From an uncultured Polaribacter sp. (GTDB lineage Bacteria; Bacteroidota; Bacteroidia; Flavobacteriales; Flavobacteriaceae): DNA of 64,000 nucleotides. Position 1 is the first letter of the stretch; each line of letters starts with the position of its first letter. The DNA is taken from positions 116,811 to 180,810 of the forward strand of contig NZ_CANNFH010000007.1 in the NCBI RefSeq assembly GCF_947503875.1, written 5' to 3'. The translations under genes were made by a program, and so were the position numbers. The notes below the pieces were generated by a model. It worked only from the letters and a program-made list of their open reading frames with translations. It made no database searches and was not told the DNA's origin. This document shows positions 27,634 through 36,478 of the stretch, one piece after another.

Positions 27634-28213
27634 ATATACTTTCCTTATTTTTAAAATGTTTAAAAAATAATGGTTTTAAATCTTCTAATTCTTTTCCTTT
27701 TTTGTTCCACCAATCTAATTCTTCAATTTCTTTAATAATTGAATCTTTAAATCTCTTTTTTATTTTTTCTGCTGGAACACCTCCAACAATTGTGTAAGGT
27801 TCTACATCTTTAGTTACTACTGCTCCTGCTGCTAAAACAGCTCCATTACCAATTTTTACATTACCAACTATCGTTACATTATGTCCAATCCAGACATCAT
27901 TTCCAATTACAATTTTTTCATTTTTTTTTAGATTATGCAATTCACCATCAAACAAATTTTTATTAATATAGGTAGTCATATAGTTTAATGGATGGTTATT
28001 TGATATAATTGCAACATCAAAACCTAGCTGACAATATTTCCCTATTTCTACATCACCTTGAATAACATTATTGTAACCTAATGTTGTAGCCCAACCAATT
28101 CTAATATTTCCGGAAAAATTACATCTATCTGCTATTGCGTTTTTACCTTCAAACTTTACGTTTTGTAAACCTCTTGAAAAACCAAAAGTTTTCACGTTTT
28201 CATACTTCTCCAA
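27626..28213 (-). CDS. CatB-related (xenobiotic-type) hexapeptide acetyltransferase
   Basis: A 195-residue left-handed beta-helix protein. The XAT-type signature [14 protein letters not shown] is clear, with the catalytic histidine in SNNHPL and the loop [11 protein letters not shown] that projects over the active site, then [23 protein letters not shown] and [12 protein letters not shown]. Such proteins O- or N-acetylate sugars in O-antigen loci. It precedes neuB with an eight-base overlap, so sialic acid O-acetylation is possible but not shown. Confidence 0.85.
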   Translation of the reverse strand: MEKYENVKTFGFSRGLQNVKFEGKNAIADRCNFSGNIRIGWATTLGYNNVIQGDVEIGKYCQLGFDVAIISNNHPLNYMTTYINKNLFDGELHNLKKNEKIVIGNDVWIGHNVTIVGNVKIGNGAVLAAGAVVTKDVEPYTIVGGVPAEKIKKRFKDSIIKEIEELDWWNKKGKELEDLKPLFFKHFKNKESIYE

Positions 28214-28271
28214 AGAATTAAGAAAAAAATATAATATTTTTTTTTATAGAAAGGCGTAAATTAAAAATCAT

Positions 28272-29270
28272 CTACTTTAATTTTATGAATTTTACTTTTT
28301 TTAAAAATCCAATAATTTTCAATCTTATCCTATAAGGAATGATACGTAAAATTAAGTTTGCTTTTGCAGATGGCAAACTATCAAAAGAAAAATCATCTTC
28401 TTTAAAAGTGCTTATTTCATCTAACTTAGTTAAGGTCCAGTCTTTTTCTAAAACGTTACCCATGTGCCAAACGTATGATTTTGGGGAAGATAATTTTAAA
28501 AGGCCTGTTTTATTGAATGGAATATCTAAATAAAGTGCTTCTGACCCGCCTGAAGCGAATTTATTTGAGTTTTCCATAGGAACAAAGTTTAAAGTGGGTG
28601 TTTTTTTTATAGTACAACAAAAATGACCTGCGCCCATAATATAATTATGATTTTCTAAAGTAAGTATTTTACTTTCTAACATTTGTACAGTAAATTCTTC
28701 AGGTTTACCAATGCTTTTATGAAAATGTATTAAATCTTTTCTAGAACAAACTTCTTCTGTTTTTTTATTTTGAAAAAACAAAATATTTAAATTTGACAAT
28801 AAAGTAGATTCTGAATAGCCATAATTTTGAGGTGTTGGATTCATTGAAATAAAACCTGCATTTGGCACATTCTTAAACATAGTATAAGTCTGTTTGAGCC
28901 ATCCTTTGTCAAAAAAAACATCGGCATCAGAGTAGGTTATAAATTTCTCAAAAGATGCTCTAGTTTCTGCAATAATAGCATTCATTTTACCTACATTTTC
29001 TTTATTAAAAATAGCCCTATCAATTTTATTGTCTTGCTTTAAACTATAAATATAATTGTTAACTTCTTTACAAGATGCGTTAGAAATTATAGATATTACC
29101 GTGTCAGAATTGATAGTTTTTAATAAGGATTCTACACAAACTTTAAATACATTTAGTGAATCTTTAAAATACCCTTCAAAATTTGGTATATATACAGGTA
29201 TTATCACCCTATGAGAAATGCTTTTAGCATTTATCGTCTTATGGTTATTTGGATTAACTCCTTTACGCAT
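28272..29270 (-). CDS. GT2 glycosyltransferase
   Basis: A 332-residue protein with a GT-A fold: HRVIIPVYIPNFEGYFKDSL at the N-terminus, NKENVGKMNAIIAETRASF, then YSDADVFFDKGWL in which DAD is the metal-binding DxD motif, and YVWHMGNVL near the C-terminus. No membrane segment. It lies three bases after the CapE-like gene. Sugar and linkage are not known. Confidence 0.83.
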   Translation of the reverse strand: MRKGVNPNNHKTINAKSISHRVIIPVYIPNFEGYFKDSLNVFKVCVESLLKTINSDTVISIISNASCKEVNNYIYSLKQDNKIDRAIFNKENVGKMNAIIAETRASFEKFITYSDADVFFDKGWLKQTYTMFKNVPNAGFISMNPTPQNYGYSESTLLSNLNILFFQNKKTEEVCSRKDLIHFHKSIGKPEEFTVQMLESKILTLENHNYIMGAGHFCCTIKKTPTLNFVPMENSNKFASGGSEALYLDIPFNKTGLLKLSSPKSYVWHMGNVLEKDWTLTKLDEISTFKEDDFSFDSLPSAKANLILRIIPYRIRLKIIGFLKKVKFIKLK

Positions 29271-29272
29271 AG

Positions 29273-30211
29273 TTATACTCTAAAAAAGTTATTTAATTTA
29301 AGTTTATTATAAAGCTGTTGTTTTGAAACCACAACATTTTCACTAGAAAACTCTTCAAAGTTAATATTACTTTTTAACTGTACATCATGATAATGCATCA
29401 TAAACATATTTGTTTTCTTATCTAAATACGTTCTAGGTATTTCTTCTTTTGCTATCATAATTTCATGAATTTTTTCTGAAATCCTTGGTTTACCAATTGA
29501 ATATTTGAGACCAAATTCCTCTTTGTAAATTTCAAAAAGATCAGAGACTTTAAAACTAGGAATGTTTGGTATGATATTAAAACCAGTAAAATTAAAAGAG
29601 TTTTGAATTAAACTAATAGCTTCATCCACATCAATCATAAAACGAGTCATATCTTTAGAATATAACTTAAGTTCATAATTATTTTTAATTGAATCTAGTA
29701 TCAAAGGAATTATACTACCAGTTGAGTTTAAAACATTGCCATAAATAGCGGTAGTTAATTTCACATTAGATTCCTCAGCGTTTACAATAAAAGCTTCACC
29801 ACCAATAAACTTCATTGCACCATATAAAGTTGTAGCTGCTCTACTTTTATCTGATGAGATAAAGCAAGCTGCTTTAAAATTGTTTTCCTCTGCTACCTTT
29901 CTTGAATTGGTAGCTCCATTTATTATTGTTCTTATAGCAATATCTACATTTTGATCGACAGCCTCAATTTGTTTTAGAGAGGCAGCAAAAATACCATGTG
30001 TATGACCTTTAGCAGCTCTATTCATGTGATTAAAATCTGCAACGTCACCAATAATGCACTTTATCTTTGGAAATTGTTTCTTCAAAAAATAGTGTTTCGC
30101 TTCATCACGACTATAAACCGTAATTTCTGCATTACCATAATAACTTTTTACAATTTCTTTTCCCAAAAAACCTGCTCCTCCAGTAATAAATAATTTCATA
30201 TTATTAGTCAT
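29273..30211 (-). CDS. CapE/PseB-like UDP-hexose 4,6-dehydratase
   Basis: A 312-residue short-chain dehydrogenase of the polysaccharide-biosynthesis (CapD/PF02719) group. NAD motif TGGAGFLGKEIVKSYYGN, then IFAASLKQIEAVDQN, SSDKSRAATTLYGAMK (Tyr-x-x-x-Lys catalytic pair), YGNVLNSTGSIIPLILDSI and DMTRFMIDVDEAISLI. The C-terminal end SSENVVVSKQQLYNKL recalls CapE. It would remove water from UDP-GlcNAc to give a 4-keto-6-deoxy sugar. It overlaps the CapF-like gene by eight bases. Compared with the family, TDK in the active-site strand reads SDK. Confidence 0.8.
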   Translation of the reverse strand: MTNNMKLFITGGAGFLGKEIVKSYYGNAEITVYSRDEAKHYFLKKQFPKIKCIIGDVADFNHMNRAAKGHTHGIFAASLKQIEAVDQNVDIAIRTIINGATNSRKVAEENNFKAACFISSDKSRAATTLYGAMKFIGGEAFIVNAEESNVKLTTAIYGNVLNSTGSIIPLILDSIKNNYELKLYSKDMTRFMIDVDEAISLIQNSFNFTGFNIIPNIPSFKVSDLFEIYKEEFGLKYSIGKPRISEKIHEIMIAKEEIPRTYLDKKTNMFMMHYHDVQLKSNINFEEFSSENVVVSKQQLYNKLKLNNFFRV

Positions 30212-30905
30212 TCATATAACTTTTAAGTGTAGTTAGCAATTCAAAATCAAAACTACTTTTTATAATAAGAGATTTATTAGAAATGTATTGATGATATAAA
30301 TTATAAATTTTTTCATGTAATTTTAACAGATGAATTTTTTGGGTGTTAAAATTAACATTATTTCTAAACTGTAAGATTGCATTTATTGCTTTATTTATAT
30401 AAATTAATTCAAAATCTACATTATTAATAATACTCTTCTTTTCTAAAATAATATCATTACAAAAATTTGCAACAACAGAGGTGTGATAAGGTTTTGCAAA
30501 GGGTCCAAAAATGTTGGGAAACACCAATTTCACGTATTCAGTTTCCCATTCTTCACAAATATTTTTTAAATAATCACTAGAATGTCTTTTCGATTCTCCA
30601 TAAAAAGTGTCTTTTTTTTCATGTATAGAGCTCGTAAACAACATATTAGATTTTAAATTAAATTTTTTTAATGTTTCTATTAAATGAGTATTTATTTTTA
30701 TATTCTCATTAACAATTAATTTCTCTGGCGTTACTCTGTGAACTGATGCCAAATGAATTACATAATCTAATTTATCTGGTATATAAGGGTAAATAATATC
30801 ATTATATCTACTTAAATAAAAGACATTAAACTTATTTAATAAACTTAATCGATTAATTAAATTTATACCTATAAAACCATTAGAACCTGTTATTAATAAA
30901 TTCAT
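30204..30905 (-). CDS. CapF-like SDR reductase lacking the C-terminal cupin
   Basis: A 233-residue NAD-dependent reductase: LLITGSNGFIGINLINRL, DYVIHLASVHRVTPE, LFTSSIHEKKDTFYGESKRH (catalytic Tyr-x-x-x-Lys) and FPNIFGPFAKPYHTSVVANF. The order and wording match, from memory, the N-terminal reductase half of CapF from L-FucNAc synthesis, but CapF is about 370 residues and ends in a cupin epimerase, which is absent here. The gene ends normally and overlaps the CapE-like gene, so a split or naturally short form is more likely than a random truncation. Confidence 0.75.
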   Translation of the reverse strand: MNLLITGSNGFIGINLINRLSLLNKFNVFYLSRYNDIIYPYIPDKLDYVIHLASVHRVTPEKLIVNENIKINTHLIETLKKFNLKSNMLFTSSIHEKKDTFYGESKRHSSDYLKNICEEWETEYVKLVFPNIFGPFAKPYHTSVVANFCNDIILEKKSIINNVDFELIYINKAINAILQFRNNVNFNTQKIHLLKLHEKIYNLYHQYISNKSLIIKSSFDFELLTTLKSYMND

Positions 30906-30909
30906 GGCT

Positions 30910-31800
30910 TTACCTCTTTATTATTATAAAAACTAGTAATTTAAAATTTCTATATTTTAAAAACCATAACTTATTTAATTTGTGCAAAACATATAGGCTT
31001 TTAAAAACACCTTTTTTTATTATTTTAATCTGATTTTCAGATAAACTTTGTATAAAGATTTTGTAATTTTTAGTTGTTATTATTTTTTGTTTCAAAAAAT
31101 CATCCAAAAAAGTTTTCATAAATAGGTTTAATTCTAAATACAATTTTTGATTTACTTTAGAATTATTTTCTTCATGAATTCTATATTTTGTTAAAGGTAA
31201 ATCTAAATAATAAAATTTAGTAAAAAAAGAAGCTCTTGCCCAATATTCAACATCTTCTCCTGCAGCTTTCATTTTTTCATTAAAATAACCTATTTCTTTT
31301 ATTAATTTAGTTCTTGTAAGCGGATAATCACTAATGGTCCAATTACCTATCATTCTCTTAGAAATTGTACCATGCTTAACTTTTGGTGTTCCTGGTTTTC
31401 CAACAAATTTATGCAAACTTTTACCATCTAAATCAATTAGTTCACAATAACAATGCACCAATCCATATTCAGGTTTATTTTCTAAAATATCAACCATTAG
31501 TTCTAACCTATTTTCTACCCATAAATCGTCGTCATCTAAAAAAGCGATATATTTACCTTTAGCCTTATCAATACCAATATTTCTAGGTTTACAAGGTGAA
31601 CCTGTGTTACTAATTTTAATGTAATTTACTTTATCAAAGGAAGCACATAGTAGTTCGTTATCTTTGCCAGAAGAGCCATCATCTACTACCCAAACCTCTA
31701 TATTTTTGTAGGTTTGTGAAATAACAGACACTAAAGTCTGTTTTAATAATAGGGTTCTATTAAATGTAGGTATTACAATACTAACTAAAGGTGCTTTCAT
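30910..31800 (-). CDS. GT2 glycosyltransferase
   Basis: A 296-residue inverting GT-A enzyme: VSIVIPTFNRTLLLKQTL at the N-terminus, VWVVDDGSSGKDNELL, then GKYIAFLDDDDLWVENRLE with the DDD metal motif, and AAGEDVEYWARASFF with the acid-base ED. The C-terminal 60 residues are helical and basic, which could attach to the membrane. It overlaps the next GT2 gene by four bases. Confidence 0.88.
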   Translation of the reverse strand: MKAPLVSIVIPTFNRTLLLKQTLVSVISQTYKNIEVWVVDDGSSGKDNELLCASFDKVNYIKISNTGSPCKPRNIGIDKAKGKYIAFLDDDDLWVENRLELMVDILENKPEYGLVHCYCELIDLDGKSLHKFVGKPGTPKVKHGTISKRMIGNWTISDYPLTRTKLIKEIGYFNEKMKAAGEDVEYWARASFFTKFYYLDLPLTKYRIHEENNSKVNQKLYLELNLFMKTFLDDFLKQKIITTKNYKIFIQSLSENQIKIIKKGVFKSLYVLHKLNKLWFLKYRNFKLLVFIIIKR

Positions 31801-32726
31801 TTTAGTATCTTATTAAGAATTCTTTTAAAACCAAAAGAAATAAACTCTAAATAATAATTAAGAATTTTGAAAGGTGCTTTATCGATTGTTTTTAAAGCTT
31901 TGGTGTCTAAAACTTGGTTTTTATGTTTCCAAATATAGTATTTAATATAATGCTTTATAAACTTTTTGTATTTAGACTGTTGATTAAACATATTTAAATA
32001 AGCGGCTTTTTCATAATAAACTGAACCTTGTCTAAATTTGGTTATTTTAGTGGAAGTAGAATCATCATGTCTTCTAAAATAGTTCAACTCAATATTTAAA
32101 AAAACAAATGTATTGTGCTCTAATAAATAAGTCCATAAAAAAATATCTGATGCTTGTTTAAACTTAAAAATGTCTGATGGTATTTTTTCTTTTGGTTTTT
32201 TAAAAACAACACTGCTTCCATTTGTAATGTAAGTGTTAAAAGGCATCCCATTCATAAATACGTCTGATGTAAACAATTTATAAGAATCTATGTCTACATT
32301 TAAATCGCTTGTTCTTTTAGTAGAATTATACAAATAGTTTTCATTTTCATCTACATAATTACTGCCACAAAAGGATAAGGCTGCATTTGTTTTTTCTAAC
32401 ACTGCTAATTGCTTTTCTAAAAATTGAGGATCTGAATAATCATCAGTTTCAGCAATCCAAATGTATTTTGTTTTGGCTAATGTTATTCCTTTTTCCCAAG
32501 AAGTATAGCCACTGCCAGAGTTTTCTTTATTCACAATAAAGTGAGCAATTTTTGAGCTATGTTTTAACTGAAATTCTCTTAAAATTTTTAGACTATCGTC
32601 TTTAGAGCAGTCTTCAATAATAATCAACTCCCAATTTGTATACGTTTGATGTACAATAGAAGTTAATCTTTTGCGTAAAAATTTGCCATGATTATAGCTT
32701 GGTATTATAATGGTTACTACATCCAT
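31797..32726 (-). CDS. GT2 glycosyltransferase
   Basis: A 309-residue GT-A enzyme: VTIIIPSYNHGKFLRKRLTS, WELIIIEDCSKDDSLKIL, then YIWIAETDDYSDPQFLEK, in which TDD is the metal-binding motif. It closely resembles in order and spacing the enzyme encoded at 34671-35657 (same WIAE-DD block), so the two are likely old duplicates. It abuts the WbsX-like gene. Confidence 0.88.
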   Translation of the reverse strand: MDVVTIIIPSYNHGKFLRKRLTSIVHQTYTNWELIIIEDCSKDDSLKILREFQLKHSSKIAHFIVNKENSGSGYTSWEKGITLAKTKYIWIAETDDYSDPQFLEKQLAVLEKTNAALSFCGSNYVDENENYLYNSTKRTSDLNVDIDSYKLFTSDVFMNGMPFNTYITNGSSVVFKKPKEKIPSDIFKFKQASDIFLWTYLLEHNTFVFLNIELNYFRRHDDSTSTKITKFRQGSVYYEKAAYLNMFNQQSKYKKFIKHYIKYYIWKHKNQVLDTKALKTIDKAPFKILNYYLEFISFGFKRILNKILK

Positions 32727-33815
32727 TTACTTATTAAAATTTGTTATAAGATTTTTAGTAACTTTTAGGTATTCCAAACCCCATCTTTTACAAGGTTCTA
32801 AATGATTTCCCTCTGCCCATTCATTCCAAGCATTTATAAATAAAAAGTTATCATCATTTACATCAACCTTGTAATTATCTAGTAAATATTTAAGCCATAT
32901 GCCATACTTTGTTGGAGTAGAGTTATGCAAAACAAAAGAGTTTGTTTTTCTTGCCGAATTATCCCACATTGGTGTTATTCCTGGAAAAACGTTTTTTCCT
33001 AAAGTATTTTTCATTTGAAGACTAGCATATTCCTCATAATCAAAAACTCTAATTTTTTTTCTATTACTAATAATCTTTTTTGATATTTTTTTTAATAACC
33101 TTAATATTATATTATTTTTTGTTTTTATTGGAACATTCGTAAAACTTGGCTGAAAATTAAAGGCAAAATCAAAACTAGTATTTTCTGGAAATGCAGAGTA
33201 TTCACTATTTTGTGAATAACCTAAGTATAAATCAGGAAAACCAGCCTTTTTAACTTCTTTTCTCCATATTTCTATTGTTCTATTTAAATTCGGAAATAAA
33301 ATTGGTCTATATATAATAAATACTGGTTTCCCTTTTACTTTAATATACCTATCATCCTTAAAGTATTTTATTAAATATTTTATATGTGCCAAATCATCTT
33401 CCTTCGAATAATTTTGCTTTAATAGAATTTTATTATTTCCACCATCCCAGGTTCCTGTCCAATTTTCATTTGCCCAACATAACATAAATGGAAAATTGGG
33501 CTTTCCACTTTTAAAAACCTCTTCAAAAGGTCTCTCTAACATACGCTTGCCATTAAACCAATAATGATAATAACAGAAGCCATGCAAACCATATTTTTTA
33601 GCTAATTTAGCCTGTTCTATTCTTATTTCTTCTAATCTTAAATCATAAAAACCTAAATCAGCAGGAAGATGTGGTTGATAGTGATTTTTAAACCTAGGTT
33701 TAGATTTAACCACATTAGTCCATTCTGTAAACCCTTTACCCCACCATTTATCATTTTCTCTTATAGGATGATATTGAGGTAAGTAAATTGCAATAGCTTT
33801 TAATTTATCGGACAT
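32727..33815 (-). CDS. WbsX-like glycoside hydrolase family 99-like protein
   Basis: About 362 residues from the chosen start. The ORF track starts at 33863, but that adds a lysine-serine repeat; ATG at 33815 gives MSDKLKAIAIYLPQYHPIRE, the usual N-terminus. Family marks: WWGKGFTEWTNV, HGFCYYHYWFNGKRMLERPF, FPFMLCWANENWTGTWDG and INAWNEWAEGNHLEPCKRWG. WbsX domains are common in O-antigen and capsule loci and resemble endo-mannosidase GH99; whether this one cleaves or forms a bond is unknown. The alternative longer start lies in the 12-base repeat shared with the gene upstream. Confidence 0.88.
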   Translation of the reverse strand: MSDKLKAIAIYLPQYHPIRENDKWWGKGFTEWTNVVKSKPRFKNHYQPHLPADLGFYDLRLEEIRIEQAKLAKKYGLHGFCYYHYWFNGKRMLERPFEEVFKSGKPNFPFMLCWANENWTGTWDGGNNKILLKQNYSKEDDLAHIKYLIKYFKDDRYIKVKGKPVFIIYRPILFPNLNRTIEIWRKEVKKAGFPDLYLGYSQNSEYSAFPENTSFDFAFNFQPSFTNVPIKTKNNIILRLLKKISKKIISNRKKIRVFDYEEYASLQMKNTLGKNVFPGITPMWDNSARKTNSFVLHNSTPTKYGIWLKYLLDNYKVDVNDDNFLFINAWNEWAEGNHLEPCKRWGLEYLKVTKNLITNFNK

Positions 33816-34674
33816 TGTTTCTTTTGATTTTTTTGATGATTTTTTTGATGATTTTTTTAACAAAGTAATCCCTTGGTAATATTGGAATAAAAGGTTTCAT
33901 TTTAGGATGTTTTTTTCTTAAAATGCTATAAAATTTTTTTTTGAGTATGAAATCTGGATTCGATTTTTCTGTAATGTTTGCTTGTATCTTACTAGATAAA
34001 CCGACTTGCTGTCTTTTATGCACCCTATAATAAATTAGAGATTCATTTATAAAATATAATCCATTTAGAGCCGCTGCATGAATTCCTAAAAAAGCATCAT
34101 GCCAATAGCCAAGAGGGACCCTAATGGGTAAGATATTTTTTTTTAAACTACTATGAATGCATAATGTAGCTCCTGTAATTTTATTTTTATTCATAATTAA
34201 ATCTTTAAAAACATTTTTATTATTAATCCACGAAAGCTGTAACTGCTCATTAAAACCCCATTTATCCCATAATGTTGACTCTAATCTACCTCCTTTATTA
34301 TCTATAAGTTCTCCGTTAGAAAAAAGTAATTTACAGTTCATGTTTTTAATAAAATATGATTGAAACTTATCTACTTTATTATTGCACCAAATATCATCTT
34401 GATCTGATAAAAATATTAATTCTCCAGAACAGATAGAAATTGCCTTTTCGAAATTTTTAATTGTACCCAAAGACTTATTATTAATATATATTTTTATCAA
34501 TTCTGGATATTTCAGTTTGTAAGATTTTAATATTTCAATTGTTTTATCACTTGATCCATCATCACAAATAATAATTTCATTTACTTTTAGTGTTTGATTT
34601 ATTATACTATCCAATTGCTCGGTTATAAATTCACCTCCATTAAAAGTACACAAAGCGACGGATAATATCATCAT
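33805..34674 (-). CDS. GT2 glycosyltransferase
   Basis: A 289-residue GT-A enzyme: SVALCTFNGGEFITEQLDSI, IIICDDGSSDKTIEILKS, then GELIFLSDQDDIWCNNKVDK, the SDQDD block seen in rhamnosyltransferase-like GT2 enzymes. The C-terminus is a lysine-isoleucine repeat (KKIIKKIIKKIKR) coded by the 12-base repeat at 33826-33860. It overlaps the WbsX gene and the upstream GT2 gene. Confidence 0.87.
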   Translation of the reverse strand: MMILSVALCTFNGGEFITEQLDSIINQTLKVNEIIICDDGSSDKTIEILKSYKLKYPELIKIYINNKSLGTIKNFEKAISICSGELIFLSDQDDIWCNNKVDKFQSYFIKNMNCKLLFSNGELIDNKGGRLESTLWDKWGFNEQLQLSWINNKNVFKDLIMNKNKITGATLCIHSSLKKNILPIRVPLGYWHDAFLGIHAAALNGLYFINESLIYYRVHKRQQVGLSSKIQANITEKSNPDFILKKKFYSILRKKHPKMKPFIPILPRDYFVKKIIKKIIKKIKRNNVR

Positions 34675-35657
34675 TTATTTAAAAATCTATTAATTCGTAA
34701 TTTAAAATGCTTCTTAAATTTGTAATTTTTTAAAAAAAGGTCTGGTAAAGCAAATAAGAGAATAACACCTTTTAATTTATTATTGTTTCTAAAAAAAAGT
34801 AACGCTTTTTCATAATTAAGATTTCTTTTTATTTTTTTATTTCTTAATTTAATTATATTTAGTTTACTAATTTTTTGTTGCTTTAAGAAACTCATTACAA
34901 TGTTTCTCATTTTTAAATCTATATCAATGATCGTAATACGATCATTTGTTTTTTTTGCGCTAGCAATCACACTTCTATTATGATATCTAAAACTATTTAA
35001 TTTTTTAGAATTATAACAAATCTCCTTATTTACAACAAGCTGTATATAAAACAACCAATCTCCACAGTATTTTAAATATGAACTTTGATTTAACTTTTTA
35101 ATCTTTTTAAAGACTTCATCCCTTCTGAAAATAACTGCACTTGCATTTGGTATAACATTCTTAAAAATTAAAAAATTCTCAATGAAATCATTTCCTTTCA
35201 TTATAAAGTCTGATAAGAATAGTTCTTTGTCTAAATCATCAGTGTGGCTTAACCAATCACCTGTATTTAAAGACTCACAATTGACTCTATTCGACTGACA
35301 GTATGATAGGACGATATTTTCATTTTGTTTCATAGGCTTTAGTAATTCCTGTAATAAATTAACGTCACAGAAATCATCACTTTCAGCTATCCAAATAAAC
35401 TCCCCTTTTGCTAAAGCAAGCCCCTTATTCCATTGTGAAAAAGTATTCCCTGTATTTCTTTCATTAAATACGCAATGAGTAACTTTTGGTTGTAAAGCAT
35501 AATTTGACAATATTTCAATACTATCATCTGTACTGCAGTCATCTAACAAAATGACTTCAAAATCCTGAAAAGTCTGATTAAAAACAGAATCTAATCTTTC
35601 TTTTAAAAATGCAGCATGATTATAATTAGGAACTATAACACTAACTAATGGTTTCAA
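34671..35657 (-). CDS. GT2 glycosyltransferase
   Basis: A 328-residue GT-A enzyme: VSVIVPNYNHAAFLKERLDS, DFEVILLDDCSTDDSIEI, then GEFIWIAESDDFCDVNLLQ with the metal motif. Similar to the protein at 31797-32726. The C-terminal 80 residues are very basic and helical. It overlaps the neighbours on both sides by four bases. Confidence 0.88.
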   Translation of the reverse strand: MKPLVSVIVPNYNHAAFLKERLDSVFNQTFQDFEVILLDDCSTDDSIEILSNYALQPKVTHCVFNERNTGNTFSQWNKGLALAKGEFIWIAESDDFCDVNLLQELLKPMKQNENIVLSYCQSNRVNCESLNTGDWLSHTDDLDKELFLSDFIMKGNDFIENFLIFKNVIPNASAVIFRRDEVFKKIKKLNQSSYLKYCGDWLFYIQLVVNKEICYNSKKLNSFRYHNRSVIASAKKTNDRITIIDIDLKMRNIVMSFLKQQKISKLNIIKLRNKKIKRNLNYEKALLFFRNNNKLKGVILLFALPDLFLKNYKFKKHFKLRINRFLNK

Positions 35658-36478
35658 TTTTCTTTTTTTTTTATTGTTCTTAATTTTCTTAAATAAAATC
35701 TAACCAACTGATAGTAAAACCTATGATAATTTTTATTTTGCTCCTTATAAATTTCAATAATTTTAGTACTTAAACTAATCAATTTACTTAATGTAAATAT
35801 TTTTTTACCTGATTTAAATATAATTTTGAATTTATCTGAATTAAATGTATCATCCGCTTGAGTTGAACTGAAACCCCCATCTGCATAATTTGCAATTATT
35901 ATGTTTAAATAGACATGTTTGATTTTAGAATGATAAAACCATTTAATATTATGATCCCAGTCTGCATGAACCTTATATTTTAATTGAAATATACCTATTA
36001 TTCTAAAAACCTTTCGATTAAAAAAAATTGCTTGATGACAAATATTTTGATTTTCAAGTCTTAAATACGTGAACTTCCCTGCATAGACTCCATTAAATCG
36101 AGGTGAACTTACATTACCGTAAACAACATCATATTTTTTAAAATCCTTCCATTCAAAAATTTTCTCTAATGTAGTTTCTTCATAAAAACTATCATCGCTT
36201 CCGAGAAAATATAACCAATCTCCCTCAGCTAAATGAATACCTTTATTCATAGCGTCGTAAATACCACTGTCTGTCTCGCTAAAAATTTTTATTCTATTAT
36301 CTTTAAAACTTCTAGCAATACTTAGCGTATTATCTTTTGATTTATTATCTAAAATTAGAACCTCGTAATCTATAAAAGTTTGTTTAACAATACTATCTAA
36401 ACATTTCTTAAGTGTTAAATCACAATTATAGGATGGTATTATAATTGACAAATAAGGTTTTTTAATCATATAAACCAA
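35654..36478 (-). CDS. GT2 glycosyltransferase (WcaA-like)
   Basis: A 274-residue GT-A enzyme: LSIIIPSYNCDLTLKKCLDS, YEVLILDNKSKDNTLSIA, then GIYDAMNKGIHLAEGDWLYF and LGSDDSFYEE, the arrangement typical of the colanic-acid WcaA/WcaE kind of transferase. The basic tail FYLRKLRTIKKKEN may touch the membrane. It overlaps the FkbM gene by 13 bases. Confidence 0.87.
   Translation of the reverse strand: MVYMIKKPYLSIIIPSYNCDLTLKKCLDSIVKQTFIDYEVLILDNKSKDNTLSIARSFKDNRIKIFSETDSGIYDAMNKGIHLAEGDWLYFLGSDDSFYEETTLEKIFEWKDFKKYDVVYGNVSSPRFNGVYAGKFTYLRLENQNICHQAIFFNRKVFRIIGIFQLKYKVHADWDHNIKWFYHSKIKHVYLNIIIANYADGGFSSTQADDTFNSDKFKIIFKSGKKIFTLSKLISLSTKIIEIYKEQNKNYHRFYYQLVRFYLRKLRTIKKKEN

Noticed and set aside
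29273-30211. Pseudaminic acid PseB as the name of the dehydratase
   Set aside because: No PseC aminotransferase, PseH or PseI partner is present, and its C-terminus is closer to CapE.
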